NCBI GenBank assembly: GCA_044426235.1
Contig: JAWXUS010000033.1
Location: forward strand, 1-13,810
Direction: 5' to 3'
Source: JAGHEK01 sp044426235
GTDB taxonomy: Bacteria > Bacillota > Clostridia > Peptostreptococcales > Peptostreptococcaceae
Length of the DNA stretch: 13,810 nt
Below, one piece after another: positions 1 through 7,717 of this stretch (positions are counted from its first letter, which is position 1; every line of letters begins with the position of its first letter). The position numbers were made by a program, and so were the translations under genes. The notes beneath the pieces were generated by a model. It saw nothing but the letters and a program-made list of their open reading frames with translations. It made no database searches and had not been told where the DNA came from.

Positions 1-151
1 ATATTGTATTTTGATAAAGTGCATCTGTAAATCTTACAGTACTCTTTTTGAATGCTGTTGTTCCAACATTTGCAGTATTATTAGCTATAACGTCCATTTT
101 AGTTTGGTTAACCTTCATACCACTTATTCCTGCATACATCGATCTTAACAT
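1..151 (-). CDS. flgE: Flagellar hook protein FlgE, N-terminal fragment (runs off the window)
   Basis: Only the first 50 codons are inside the window. The protein begins MLRSMYAGISGMKVNQTKMD and continues into VIANNTANVGTTAFKKS, the N-terminal helix and the NxxANxxTxxFK motif of the axial rod/hook family (FlgE, FlgF, FlgG). This helix packs in the core of the hook or distal rod. The start is ATG at 149-151 with AAAGGAG at 161-167, nine bases upstream. The position right after fliK and flgD, the hook-length regulator and hook cap, argues for the hook protein FlgE rather than the distal rod protein FlgG. The two cannot be separated from the N-terminus alone. It is the last gene of the flagellar operon seen here, and the operon probably continues beyond the edge. 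Confidence 0.9.
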   Translation of the reverse strand, partial: MLRSMYAGISGMKVNQTKMDVIANNTANVGTTAFKKSTVRFTDALYQNTI

Positions 152-201
152 AAATTAATTCTCCTTTATATTGTATATTTTTTAAGATTATATCGTATTT
201 T

Positions 202-816
202 TTAAGAAGTTACTTTTATTAATGATGAATATTCTACTTGCACTATTTCATCAGTTTTACTATCTTTTATATTCATATAGACTATACCACCATTTATTTC
301 AACACTCATTACAGTACCAACTAATCTATCAGTAGCTACTTCTTCTGAGTTTTCAGAATCTTCATCAACTATATTTCCATTAGATTCATAGTTTTCATCA
401 ACAATTATATCATCATCTTCAGAATCTTCATCAGTTATATCTTGATCAAATATACTTCCATTACTTTCAGTACTTGACTCAACTGTCATATAAGTTTCAA
501 CTTCCCTACCTATTAAAGAACTTGCTCCACTCATTGCAGAGTTAACTAATAAACCATCTGTTAATGCATTTAAATAATCCATACTAGTATTTAAACTCAT
601 TATTTGTTCCATCGTTGTAAATTGTGAAAGTTGTGTTATATATTCTGTAGGATCTTGAGGATTAAATGGATCTTGGTTTTGCATTTGTGTAACTAATAAT
701 TTTAAGAATAAATCTTTATTTGCTTCGTCTCCAGCATAAACTATTGGAGTTCCATTTTCAGTTACTGTTGTATTTTGGATTTGTGTACTAGAAATTGTAC
801 TTATAGAACTGCTCAT
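202..816 (-). CDS. flgD: Flagellar hook cap/assembly scaffold protein FlgD with acidic insertion
   Basis: FlgD caps the growing hook and helps FlgE subunits polymerise; it is absent from the finished flagellum. Residues 33-105 carry the conserved N-terminal domain: DLFLKLLVTQMQNQDPFNP, then TEYITQLSQFTTMEQI and the SASSLIG-like segment (SGASSLIGREV). Residues 164-201 (LVGTVMSVEINGGIVYMNI) resemble the short C-terminal segment of Firmicute FlgD, which lacks the full Ig/tudor module of enterobacterial FlgD. Between them, residues about 113-162 form a low-complexity run of Asp, Glu, Ser and Asn with an internal ESNGxIxDxD repeat. I infer that it is a disordered insertion. The start is ATG at 814-816 with GGGAGG at 825-830; that site lies in the 15-base gap after fliK. 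The stop at 202-204 leaves 50 bases to flgE. N-terminus as in secreted flagellar substrates, with no Sec signal. Confidence 0.93.
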   Translation of the reverse strand: MSSSISTISSTQIQNTTVTENGTPIVYAGDEANKDLFLKLLVTQMQNQDPFNPQDPTEYITQLSQFTTMEQIMSLNTSMDYLNALTDGLLVNSAMSGASSLIGREVETYMTVESSTESNGSIFDQDITDEDSEDDDIIVDENYESNGNIVDEDSENSEEVATDRLVGTVMSVEINGGIVYMNIKDSKTDEIVQVEYSSLIKVTS

Positions 817-831
817 ATTTAATTCCTCCCT

Positions 832-2088
832 CTAAATTAAAATATCAAAATTATCATCTTCAACAACTATATTATCTTCAAACTCTATTTCTTCAGTAAT
901 ACCTCTTTTATTATTTTTTTTATTATTACTTTGATTGAAGTGGTTGTTAAAGTTATCTTCATTTAAATCTTTATCATTTTTATTTATAGTTATGACAACA
1001 TCTTTTATATTTATTTTACTGTCATCTAAGCTCTTTATTAATTCACTTAAATTTCTATTTATAAGTTCATAAGCATCTTCATTAGTTAATTCGATTAAAA
1101 CTGTTGAAATATCACTTTCTTTAACCAGTCTTATAGTCATATCTCCAAGTTCTCTTGGCGAAATTTTAACACTTATTTCTTCTACTCCATTTTTAGTCAT
1201 AAACCTTATAGTTTTTATTGTTTCTTCTTCTAGGGCCTCTTGCCTTATTACTGGAATTGGTGTTTCAACTTTTTCAGTTTCTTGAGTTTGATTGAAAGAA
1301 TTAACATTCATTGAAAAAACACCTTCTTCAATTATATTCTCTAAAATACTCATATCATTATTTTCATAATTATTAAAACTATCTATTATTTCATTTTGAT
1401 TAAATATAGCATTAATACTAAATTCACTAGTTAAACTATTTTCATCAATTTTTTCAATAAAGTTATTATACTCTTTATAATTTGATTTTGCAATAAGTTC
1501 TATATCTTTAAATTTATCCATATCTGTGTTAATATGACTTTTTATTTCATTAATTAATTCTTCATCAATTCCATCTAAATCAATTACTAAATCTTCTTTT
1601 GTTTCATTTAAAGACTTTATTAGTTTATCTAAATCTTCATTTTCTTCAAGTATAGTAGTCATAGCCTCTATCATTTCTTCAATATTATTTATATCAGATA
1701 GAGTTATGCTTTCAGAATTTAATTCAATAGAATCATCTAGCTTTTTTATCATTTCAAAGTTTAAACTTTCTAAACTATTTTCTAATTCTAGAGATTTCAG
1801 GTTTAAGTTTTCTATATTAATACCTTCTAGCTTAATTTCTTCTAATTGTATTTCTTCTAATTCCTCAAGTTTACTTACTGAAATTAGTAATGCGATTAAA
1901 AGTTCATAATTTATTTCACTTTCCTCAATATTTTCTATTTCAGTATTTTCCTCAATTACTTTAGTCGCATTTTCATTTAATAATTTTTCAAATAAATCAC
2001 CTTTAATTTCATTATCATCATTTTTATAAACATTATTATTTGAATAACTATTAACATCAGATACTATATTTAAGTTCATTATCTCCAT
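832..2088 (-). CDS. fliK: Flagellar hook-length control protein FliK
   Basis: FliK is exported during hook growth, measures hook length and switches export from hook to filament substrates through FlhB. Overall sequence conservation is low, as usual for FliK, but residues about 295-370 match the C-terminal Flg_hook domain: VKISPRELGDMTIRL at 307-321, followed by a hydrophobic strand (STVLIELTN) and a helix ending in LSELIKSLDD. The long N-terminal region is rich in Glu, Asn, Ile and Leu. It includes a five-residue-period stretch at 77-111 (LEEIK LEGIN IENLN LKSLE). The last 45 residues are polar and acidic. Its place between fliJ and flgD fits. The start at 2088 is supported by GGGAGG at 2099-2104; the next Met, three codons later, would be too far from that site. 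There is no signal peptide, as expected for a type III export substrate. Confidence 0.88.
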   Translation of the reverse strand: MEIMNLNIVSDVNSYSNNNVYKNDDNEIKGDLFEKLLNENATKVIEENTEIENIEESEINYELLIALLISVSKLEELEEIQLEEIKLEGINIENLNLKSLELENSLESLNFEMIKKLDDSIELNSESITLSDINNIEEMIEAMTTILEENEDLDKLIKSLNETKEDLVIDLDGIDEELINEIKSHINTDMDKFKDIELIAKSNYKEYNNFIEKIDENSLTSEFSINAIFNQNEIIDSFNNYENNDMSILENIIEEGVFSMNVNSFNQTQETEKVETPIPVIRQEALEEETIKTIRFMTKNGVEEISVKISPRELGDMTIRLVKESDISTVLIELTNEDAYELINRNLSELIKSLDDSKINIKDVVITINKNDKDLNEDNFNNHFNQSNNKKNNKRGITEEIEFEDNIVVEDDNFDILI

Positions 2089-2093
2089 TATAA

Positions 2094-2525
2094 TTACTCC
2101 TCCCTATTTCTTATATATGCATAAAGAGCAAACTCATCATTATTAATTGCTTCTATTCTCTCTTCTTCTTTTTTAATTTTTTCTGCCTGATTTTCTTTTA
2201 ATGTCTCAAGAGATTTTCTTTTGATTTGTTTTTCAATAAAATCTTGTTTAGTCTTCAAAACATTCTTTTCTTCTTTTTCAATTTCAAGCTTAGCTTTTTC
2301 AATCGCTTGTAAAATTGAATCCAAATAATTAAAAGCTATTTTTTGGCTAACTATATCTTCAAACCTAGTTATATCCCTATGATTATTGTAATCCTCTTCC
2401 AAATCTCTTAGCTTTTTTTCAACTAATGCTTTTTGATTTTGAGCTTTCCCATACAAAATTTTACTTTCATCTTCCTCTTTTATTCTTATATCAAGTAATT
2501 TTTGAAGTTTGAATTTAATGGCCAT
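2094..2525 (-). CDS. fliJ: Flagellar export chaperone/stalk protein FliJ
   Basis: FliJ is the small coiled-coil stalk of the flagellar export ATPase. It inserts into the FliI hexamer and contacts the FlhA gate. The 143-residue protein starts MAIKFKLQKLLDIRIKEEDE, the typical FliJ opening. It is almost entirely charged alpha-helix with heptad-like spacing, e.g. LDSILQAIEKAKLEIEKEEK. Size and composition match the family. I chose ATG at 2523-2525, because an in-frame GTG two codons upstream lies inside the ribosome site AAAAGGAG (2531-2538). That site overlaps the fliI stop codon, so fliI and fliJ are likely translationally coupled. The stop at 2094-2096 is five bases before the fliK start. Confidence 0.88.
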   Translation of the reverse strand: MAIKFKLQKLLDIRIKEEDESKILYGKAQNQKALVEKKLRDLEEDYNNHRDITRFEDIVSQKIAFNYLDSILQAIEKAKLEIEKEEKNVLKTKQDFIEKQIKRKSLETLKENQAEKIKKEEERIEAINNDEFALYAYIRNREE

Positions 2526-2530
2526 AAACA

Positions 2531-2538
2531 CTCCTTTT
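2531..2538 (-). promoter_or_regulatory. Ribosome site that sets the fliJ start and overlaps the fliI stop
   Basis: On the minus strand the site reads AAAAGGAG and ends five bases before ATG 2523-2525. The fliI stop codon (2537-2539) overlaps it. This rules out the in-frame GTG at 2529-2531, which would lie inside the site. Confidence 0.75.
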
Positions 2539-3838
2539 ATTTAAACATTTTCATAAGACTGTCTTTACTTTGGTTAAATGGAGTGCTTGTATTTACACCT
2601 TGTTTTAAATAGTCATTTACTTTATCAATATAACTAATAGCCTTGTCAATTTTTGGATTTGAACCTTTATCGTATGCTCCGATATTTATTAAGTCCTCTG
2701 CCTCTTTATAGGTTGCAAGTACATCTCTCGCTGCTGCTGCTGAGTGGTTATGTTCTTCACTCGCAATTTCTTTCATAAGTCTACTAACACTATTTAAAAT
2801 ATCAATTGCAGGATAATGATTTTTATGTGCAAGTTGTCTTGATAAAACTATATGTCCATCAAGTATACCTCTTACAGTATCCGCTATCGGTTCATTAAAA
2901 TCATCACCATCAACAAGTACAGTATAAAATGCTGTTATTGATCCTTTTTCTGAAGTTCCAGTTCTCTCCATTAGCTTTGGTAACATTGCAAAAACTGAAG
3001 GTGTGTATCCTTTTTGTGCTGGTGGTTCACCGATTGCAAGCCCAACTTCTCTTTGTGCCATAGCAAATCTAGTTACTGAATCCATCATTAATAAAACTTT
3101 TTTACCTTGATCTCTAAAGTATTCTGCTATTGCAGTTCCAGTTAAGGCACCTTTTAACCTAACTAAAGGAGATTTATCTGATGTAGCACAAACTACAACA
3201 GATTTTTTCATTCCTTCGGGACCTAAATCTCTTTCTATAAAATCTAGAACCTCTCTACCCCTCTCACCAATTAAAGCTATAACATTAACATCTGCTTTTG
3301 CAGTTCTTGCCATCATTCCAAGAGTTGTACTTTTACCAACCCCAGACCCTGCAAATATACCAATTCTTTGTCCTTCACCACAAGTTAAAAAACCATCTAT
3401 TGCACGAATTCCAGTTGGCATAACCTCAGTTATTCTAGGTCTTCTCATAGGATCTGGTGGTTCATTGAATAAGCTATATCTTTCACCACTAATCACTACA
3501 TTTTTATCTATTGGATTCCCAATTCCATCAATTATTTGCCCTAAAAGATCATCACTACATCTAACACTTAGAGGTATTCCTTTTGCAACAACACGACATC
3601 CAGGACCTACTCCTGCAAGTTCTCCAAGTGGCATAAGTATTACTACTTCATCTTTAAATCCAACAACTTCACATTGAACTATATTACCAAGATTATTATA
3701 AACTTCACATAACTCACCTACAAAAGCCTTTATACCTTCAACTTCAACAGTAAGTCCAATTACTTTTTTAACTCTACCTTCACAAACTATTAAAGGTATA
3801 TCATTAACTTTTTTAGTTAGTCTTTCAAAGTCTATCAT
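2537..3838 (-). CDS. fliI: Flagellum-specific type III export ATPase FliI
   Basis: FliI is the hexameric ATPase at the cytoplasmic face of the flagellar export gate. It works with FliH and FliJ to unload substrates and drive export. The 433-residue protein is the usual family length. Residues about 15-90 form the F1-type N-terminal beta-barrel. The nucleotide-binding domain has Walker A AGSGVGKST at 163-171, the GERGRE loop with catalytic Glu192, and Walker B VLLMMDS with Asp253. The ALTGTAIAEYFRD segment (231-243) and the AIGEPPAQKGYTPSVFA stretch are signatures of FliI and other type III ATPases. All catalytic residues appear intact. Its ATG overlaps the fliH stop in an ATGA arrangement at 3835-3838, with a GAGGAA site inside the fliH end, so translation of the two is probably coupled. 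Confidence 0.97.
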   Translation of the reverse strand: MIDFERLTKKVNDIPLIVCEGRVKKVIGLTVEVEGIKAFVGELCEVYNNLGNIVQCEVVGFKDEVVILMPLGELAGVGPGCRVVAKGIPLSVRCSDDLLGQIIDGIGNPIDKNVVISGERYSLFNEPPDPMRRPRITEVMPTGIRAIDGFLTCGEGQRIGIFAGSGVGKSTTLGMMARTAKADVNVIALIGERGREVLDFIERDLGPEGMKKSVVVCATSDKSPLVRLKGALTGTAIAEYFRDQGKKVLLMMDSVTRFAMAQREVGLAIGEPPAQKGYTPSVFAMLPKLMERTGTSEKGSITAFYTVLVDGDDFNEPIADTVRGILDGHIVLSRQLAHKNHYPAIDILNSVSRLMKEIASEEHNHSAAAARDVLATYKEAEDLINIGAYDKGSNPKIDKAISYIDKVNDYLKQGVNTSTPFNQSKDSLMKMFK

Positions 3839-4623
3839 ACTAATTCCTCTTTTATTCTTTGTAGTATTGCATCTATTCCAACAGTTATTTTTCCATTATC
3901 AGATTCAAAAACTGCATTTCCTTCTTCGACCTTAAAGTCTGCTAAAACAAAAACGTCATCTTTTAATTTTTTATTATTTCTTAAATTTTCTAATTCTTTT
4001 TCTATTTCAATTTTATACTTCTCATTTACTCTAAGTACAAAATTCCCTTTAAGTTCATATCTTTCAATAGTATCTATAACAAGCGAATTTATTGAATCTT
4101 TATTTTCAAACCTATCTCTTAATACCTTTTCAGATATTGTAAGAATCATATTAATAATATTTTGTTTATTTTCTTTCATATAAAATAAAACTTCATCTTT
4201 AGCAGTATTTAAAATATCATATGCATCATTAATTATTTTCTCAGCTTCCATTTTACCTTTTTCAATATTATTATCATATGCTTCTCTGTAACCATCTTCA
4301 TTACCATTTTGCTTACCTTCTTCATAACCTTTTTGATAAGCCTCTTTTTCTAATTCTTTAATACTCTGTTTAGCCTCAAGAATCATATCTTCCTTTTGCT
4401 GATTTGCTTCTGCAATTACTTTATTATAATCTTCTTCTATTTTATTTAATCTTTCATTTACTTCATTATCAAAATCAAGTCTTTTCTGTTCCATTTCAAT
4501 TTCAAAATCCTTTTTAACTTCCTCTTGCTCTTTAAGTTCTTCTTCAGAGAGAGCCATTAAAATTTTTCTAGGTTTAATTTCAAATTCAATTGGAACTTTC
4601 ATTTTATTTAACTTACTCGCCAT
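3835..4623 (-). CDS. fliH: Flagellar assembly protein FliH (ATPase regulator/stator)
   Basis: FliH forms a dimeric peripheral stalk that regulates FliI and tethers it to the C-ring and export gate. The protein of 262 residues has a long, highly charged coiled-coil segment at about 25-105 (e.g. KRLDFDNEVNERLNKIEEDY), and a Gly/Glu-rich stretch (YQKGYEEGKQNGNEDGYREAY) of the GxxxG-like kind known from FliH. It ends in a C-terminal domain (about 125-262) that resembles V/F-ATPase stalk subunit E. Pairwise identity is usually low in this family, so the call rests on architecture and on position between fliG and fliI. The start is ATG at 4621-4623, with AGAGGG at 4632-4637. The gap to fliG is 17 bases and the 3' end overlaps fliI by four. 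Confidence 0.9.
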   Translation of the reverse strand: MASKLNKMKVPIEFEIKPRKILMALSEEELKEQEEVKKDFEIEMEQKRLDFDNEVNERLNKIEEDYNKVIAEANQQKEDMILEAKQSIKELEKEAYQKGYEEGKQNGNEDGYREAYDNNIEKGKMEAEKIINDAYDILNTAKDEVLFYMKENKQNIINMILTISEKVLRDRFENKDSINSLVIDTIERYELKGNFVLRVNEKYKIEIEKELENLRNNKKLKDDVFVLADFKVEEGNAVFESDNGKITVGIDAILQRIKEELV

Positions 4624-4640
4624 ATTAAAAACCCTCTATC

Positions 4641-5729
4641 CTATATAAATTCATCTTCTGACGACCTAGAAAGAGTAATTTCTCCACTTTCTTCAAGCTT
4701 TCTAACAGCATTTACGATATTTTGTTGTGCTTCTTCCACTTGAGAAACTTTTATCTTACCAAGCATAGATATTTCCTCTGTAAGTGCTTGGGCTGCTCTT
4801 TGAGATTGATTTTTAAGAATAACTTTTTCAACTTCTTTACTAGAACCTTTAAGTGCAAATGCAAGGTCTTTAACGTTAACTTCTTTAAGAACCTTTTGAA
4901 TTGCAGTATTATCAAGTCTAATAATATCATCAAACACGAACATATTAGCTTTAATTTCCTCAGCCATAGCCTCATCACGCTCTTCAATGTATTTAATAAT
5001 TGTTTTCTCTGTTTTTCTATCAACATTAGCAAGTATTTCAAGAAGACTGTTGATACCTCCAGAACTCTCCATCTCTCTTTGACCAAGTTTTGAAAGTTTA
5101 AGTTCAACTGCTCTATCAATTGCTTGAATAACTCCTGGTGCTATTGAGTATGGTGTACCAAGTTTTAAAGAAACTTCAACTTTTAAATCTTCTTGAAGTT
5201 CACTTAAAACTTGCGCTGCCTTTTCAGGTTGTATATGTGCAAGTATTATTGCAATAGTTTGAGTACTCTCACCTTGAATTGCTGATAATATTTGACTTGC
5301 ATCTGCTTTTCTTGCTGCCATAAATAGTCTAGTGTATGCATCGTATTTAATTCCTTCAAGAAGTTTAGATGCTCTTTGACTACCAAGCGCTCCACTAAGA
5401 AGTAACTTAGCAGATTTCATACCACCTTCAAGCACTTCACCCTTACCTTTATTTATCTCAATAAATTCTTGTAGTATTTCTCTTCTTTCACGTGCCGAGA
5501 TAGTTTCTATACTCGCTATCTCAACACCTATTTTTTGTATTTTTTTATCTGATAAATTTTTTAATACTCCAGATGCAGATTCAGTACCAAGTGTCATAAG
5601 AAGTACTGCGGCTTTTCTTGCACCAGATATTTTTCTTGGCTTAGGCATATTTCCTAAATCAAATGCATTAACAGAATTTTGAGTTTGCATACCGTCTGAT
5701 AGACCCATTGGCTTATCTAATTCTACCAT
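4641..5729 (-). CDS. fliG: Flagellar motor switch/rotor protein FliG, with N-terminal extension
   Basis: FliG sits on the MS ring (FliF), interacts with the stator to generate torque and contacts FliM to switch direction. All three domains are present: N-terminal (GARKAAVLLMTLG, 36-48), middle ARM domain (about 115-205) and C-terminal domain with the MFVF motif at 263-266. In the torque region the charged residues are kept or conservatively replaced: ALKGS, SQRAAQAL, TEEI and IKVSQVE correspond to E. coli K264, R281, D288/D289 and R297. Two oddities stand out. About 30 residues precede the usual start. The FliM-contact motif EHPQ reads ESTQ at 154-157, and the associated Arg appears to be Lys189. 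The start is ATG at 5727-5729 with AGGAGGT four bases away, so the extension is real in this reading. The gap to fliF is nine bases. Confidence 0.96.
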   Translation of the reverse strand: MVELDKPMGLSDGMQTQNSVNAFDLGNMPKPRKISGARKAAVLLMTLGTESASGVLKNLSDKKIQKIGVEIASIETISARERREILQEFIEINKGKGEVLEGGMKSAKLLLSGALGSQRASKLLEGIKYDAYTRLFMAARKADASQILSAIQGESTQTIAIILAHIQPEKAAQVLSELQEDLKVEVSLKLGTPYSIAPGVIQAIDRAVELKLSKLGQREMESSGGINSLLEILANVDRKTEKTIIKYIEERDEAMAEEIKANMFVFDDIIRLDNTAIQKVLKEVNVKDLAFALKGSSKEVEKVILKNQSQRAAQALTEEISMLGKIKVSQVEEAQQNIVNAVRKLEESGEITLSRSSEDEFI

Positions 5730-5738
5730 AAATACCTC

Positions 5739-7295
5739 CTAATCATTTAACCATTTGTTAATTATTTCTGTTACTTGTTCTGGATTTTCTGCTGAGAAGT
5801 TTTTAACTTCATCTTCTAAGCTAACACCTTCATCATCATCTGTCCCAACTATTCCTATTCTAGTTTGTTCCATTTCTTCTAATTGTTTATTTATCATATC
5901 AATTTCATTTTCTTCTAATATTTCTTCTGTTTGTTTAGATTTTCTTACTCTAAATATTACAAATACTATAATTGCTATAATTATAATTGCTATTAATAGA
6001 CCAATTAACATTTGTCTACGTGCTGCTGCTTCTTCTTCTGCAAGTTTTTCAGCTTCTTCTTGTGCTAAATCAACTGGATTAAATTCCATAGCAACAACTG
6101 CTACGTTATCTCCTCTTTCAATATCCATTCCAACAGTATTTGCGATTAATGCCTCAACATCTCTCATAGTTCCTGCATCTAAATTTCCATTTATAGCAAT
6201 AGATGCTGTGATTCTGTTTATTTCACCTTGTGCTTTAATAGTTCTAGTTTCAGTTTGACCCGTTATAAAACTTAAATATTCTTCTTTATTTTCAGTTAAT
6301 GAATTTGAATCTGTGTCATTAGCTTGATTGCTCATATTATCGTCGATTGTTCCACCTGATTGTCCCTGTTCTTGGCTTGTGCTTTCAATTCTATCTTCAT
6401 TTATTGCAACCCTATTTGGATCGATTACAAGTTCTGTTATTTCAGTTGTATCAAAATCTAGATTTGAATTAACACTAACACTTACCTTACCAACTCCAAA
6501 CATTGGCTCAAGTAAAGATTTAATAGATCTTTCTAAATCCATATTAAGTTGCTTTTCTGCATCTCTTGCTATGTCTAGACCGCTATCTTTTGATAAATTA
6601 ACGTTTCCGTTATCATCAAATAGTCCATATGATAATAAATTCATACTCTGATCAATTATCTCAACGTTTTGTTTTGGTATATTAAAGCTACTGGCAGAAA
6701 CTAATGATGCTATTGATACTACTTGTTCTTGAGACAATGTTTGTCCGGATTTTAATGTAATATAAACAGCAGCTGTTCCTTCAACTGACTCCTCCACAAA
6801 AACAGATTTTTGACCTTGAGTTATATGTACTCTTGAGTCTTGAACCTGTGGGAAGGTTTCTATAGTTCTTTCAAGCTCACCTTGAATTATTCTTTGTTTA
6901 TTTAGTGCGAATTCTTCATCAGTTAAGCCAAATGAACTTCCTTCATCCAACAATTCAAATCCTGTAGAACCACCAGTTATCTTAGGTGACAATTGAATTC
7001 TTAATTTATCAACTTCATCTTTTAAAACATAAATCGAATCACCTTCAAATTTACTATCAGCACCTAACTTGTCTAATTCTTCTGTGACAGTTAATGAATC
7101 AGTTGCATTAAGTCCTGAAAATAAAACTGTGTATTTATTATCTTTCATATATTTAAAACCAAAAAATGCAGTTGCTATTAAAGCTAGTATAACTACTGAT
7201 AATGCTATTTTTTGGGGAAGGCTTAAGCCTTTTACTTTTTCAATAGTTTTTTTTGCAAAATCTTGAGATTTTTGCCCTGTTTCTTTTATGTCCAT
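5739..7295 (-). CDS. fliF: Flagellar MS-ring protein FliF
   Basis: FliF builds the MS ring in the cytoplasmic membrane, the foundation of the basal body and the mount for FliG. The 518-residue protein has a first membrane helix at about 29-50 (IALSVVILALIATAFFGFKY), ring-building motifs in the outer region (e.g. TFPQVQDSRVHITQ, GTAAVYITLKSGQTL, VSIASLVSASSFNIP) and a second membrane helix at about 429-448 (LIGLLIAIIIIAIIVFVIF). A cytoplasmic tail ends in PEQVTEIINKWLND, the FliG-binding peptide. The start is ATG at 7293-7295, seven bases after AAAGGAG (7303-7309); an in-frame TTG directly upstream would be too close to that site. The gap to fliE is 20 bases. A linker at about 300-340 (GQSGGTIDDNMSNQANDTDS) is polar and probably flexible. 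Confidence 0.97.
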   Translation of the reverse strand: MDIKETGQKSQDFAKKTIEKVKGLSLPQKIALSVVILALIATAFFGFKYMKDNKYTVLFSGLNATDSLTVTEELDKLGADSKFEGDSIYVLKDEVDKLRIQLSPKITGGSTGFELLDEGSSFGLTDEEFALNKQRIIQGELERTIETFPQVQDSRVHITQGQKSVFVEESVEGTAAVYITLKSGQTLSQEQVVSIASLVSASSFNIPKQNVEIIDQSMNLLSYGLFDDNGNVNLSKDSGLDIARDAEKQLNMDLERSIKSLLEPMFGVGKVSVSVNSNLDFDTTEITELVIDPNRVAINEDRIESTSQEQGQSGGTIDDNMSNQANDTDSNSLTENKEEYLSFITGQTETRTIKAQGEINRITASIAINGNLDAGTMRDVEALIANTVGMDIERGDNVAVVAMEFNPVDLAQEEAEKLAEEEAAARRQMLIGLLIAIIIIAIIVFVIFRVRKSKQTEEILEENEIDMINKQLEEMEQTRIGIVGTDDDEGVSLEDEVKNFSAENPEQVTEIINKWLND

Positions 7296-7302
7296 CAAAT
7301 CG

Positions 7303-7309
7303 CTCCTTT
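7303..7309 (-). promoter_or_regulatory. Ribosome site that decides the fliF start
   Basis: The minus strand reads AAAGGAG, seven bases before ATG 7293-7295. The alternative TTG at 7296-7298 would be only four bases away, so the ATG is preferred. Confidence 0.65.
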
Positions 7310-7315
7310 AATAGA

Positions 7316-7630
7316 TTACATCTGCACTCTATTTAGTTCTTGGTATGCATCATACATTTTATTTCTAACTTCAAGCATAAGTTGCATAGACATTTGCGAT
7401 TCTTGAACCGCTAACATCACTTCGTGCATACTAATATCCTCACCCTTTATTAAAGATTCAATCGCACCATCTGCTGTCAATTGGCTTTCATTTACTTTTA
7501 ATATTGCATTTTCCATAACATCATTAAAATTAGTAGTTTGTTGCGAAACAACTTCAGTTTCTTTTGGTATAGTACTATTCTTAACTGCATTTGAGAATAT
7601 CTCTGCTGCATAATTATTAATATTTGTCAT
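7316..7630 (-). CDS. fliE: Flagellar hook-basal body protein FliE
   Basis: FliE joins the MS ring to the proximal rod and is among the first exported axial proteins. The 104-residue protein matches the family in size. Its conserved C-terminal half reads FNDVMENAILKVNESQLTAD, then a Gly-Glu-Asp-Ile segment (KGEDISMHEVMLAVQESQMS) and LEVRNKMYDAYQELNRVQM. The last resembles the LVEVRNKLVEAYQEIMRMPV-type ending of FliE. I place the start at ATG 7628-7630 (MTNINNYA), with AAGGAGGG at 7639-7646. A longer reading from 7657 would translate through the ribosome site and adds nothing family-like. It follows flgC after an 87-base AT-rich gap, the widest inside the operon. Confidence 0.95.
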   Translation of the reverse strand: MTNINNYAAEIFSNAVKNSTIPKETEVVSQQTTNFNDVMENAILKVNESQLTADGAIESLIKGEDISMHEVMLAVQESQMSMQLMLEVRNKMYDAYQELNRVQM

Positions 7631-7638
7631 ATTAATCT

Positions 7639-7646
7639 CCCTCCTT
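7639..7646 (-). promoter_or_regulatory. Ribosome site that decides the fliE start
   Basis: The minus strand reads AAGGAGGG, with its AGGAGG core nine bases from ATG 7628-7630. It lies inside the longer reading frame that opens at 7657, so the shorter start is favoured. Confidence 0.75.
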
Positions 7647-7663
7647 AGTATTACCATTTATAT

Positions 7664-7700
7664 TTTTTTAATTTATATCTATTTTATATCTATTTATATG
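7664..7700. repeat. AT-rich TATATCTAT/TTATAT repeats in the flgC-fliE gap
   Basis: The 87-base gap between flgC and fliE contains two copies of TTTATATCTATTT-like sequence, about ten bases apart, followed by a partial third copy (TTTATAT). No hairpin with a T-run and no convincing promoter was found. It may simply be low-complexity spacer. Confidence 0.4.
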
Positions 7701-7717
7701 CTTTTTATGACTATTTA

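Noticed and set aside
176..207. Twelve-base direct repeat TATTTTTTAAGA, two copies 20 bases apart at the end of flgD
   Set aside because: Low-complexity AT-rich sequence; one copy includes the flgD stop. No hairpin or promoter structure supports a function.
4722..5119. Long open frames inside fliG on both strands in other registers
   Set aside because: They lie fully within fliG, have no ribosome sites of their own and their proteins show no family features.
5755..6651. Two plus-strand open frames opposite fliF
   Set aside because: Antisense shadows rich in Ser, Ile and Thr that arise from the codon bias of fliF; no ribosome site or homology signal.
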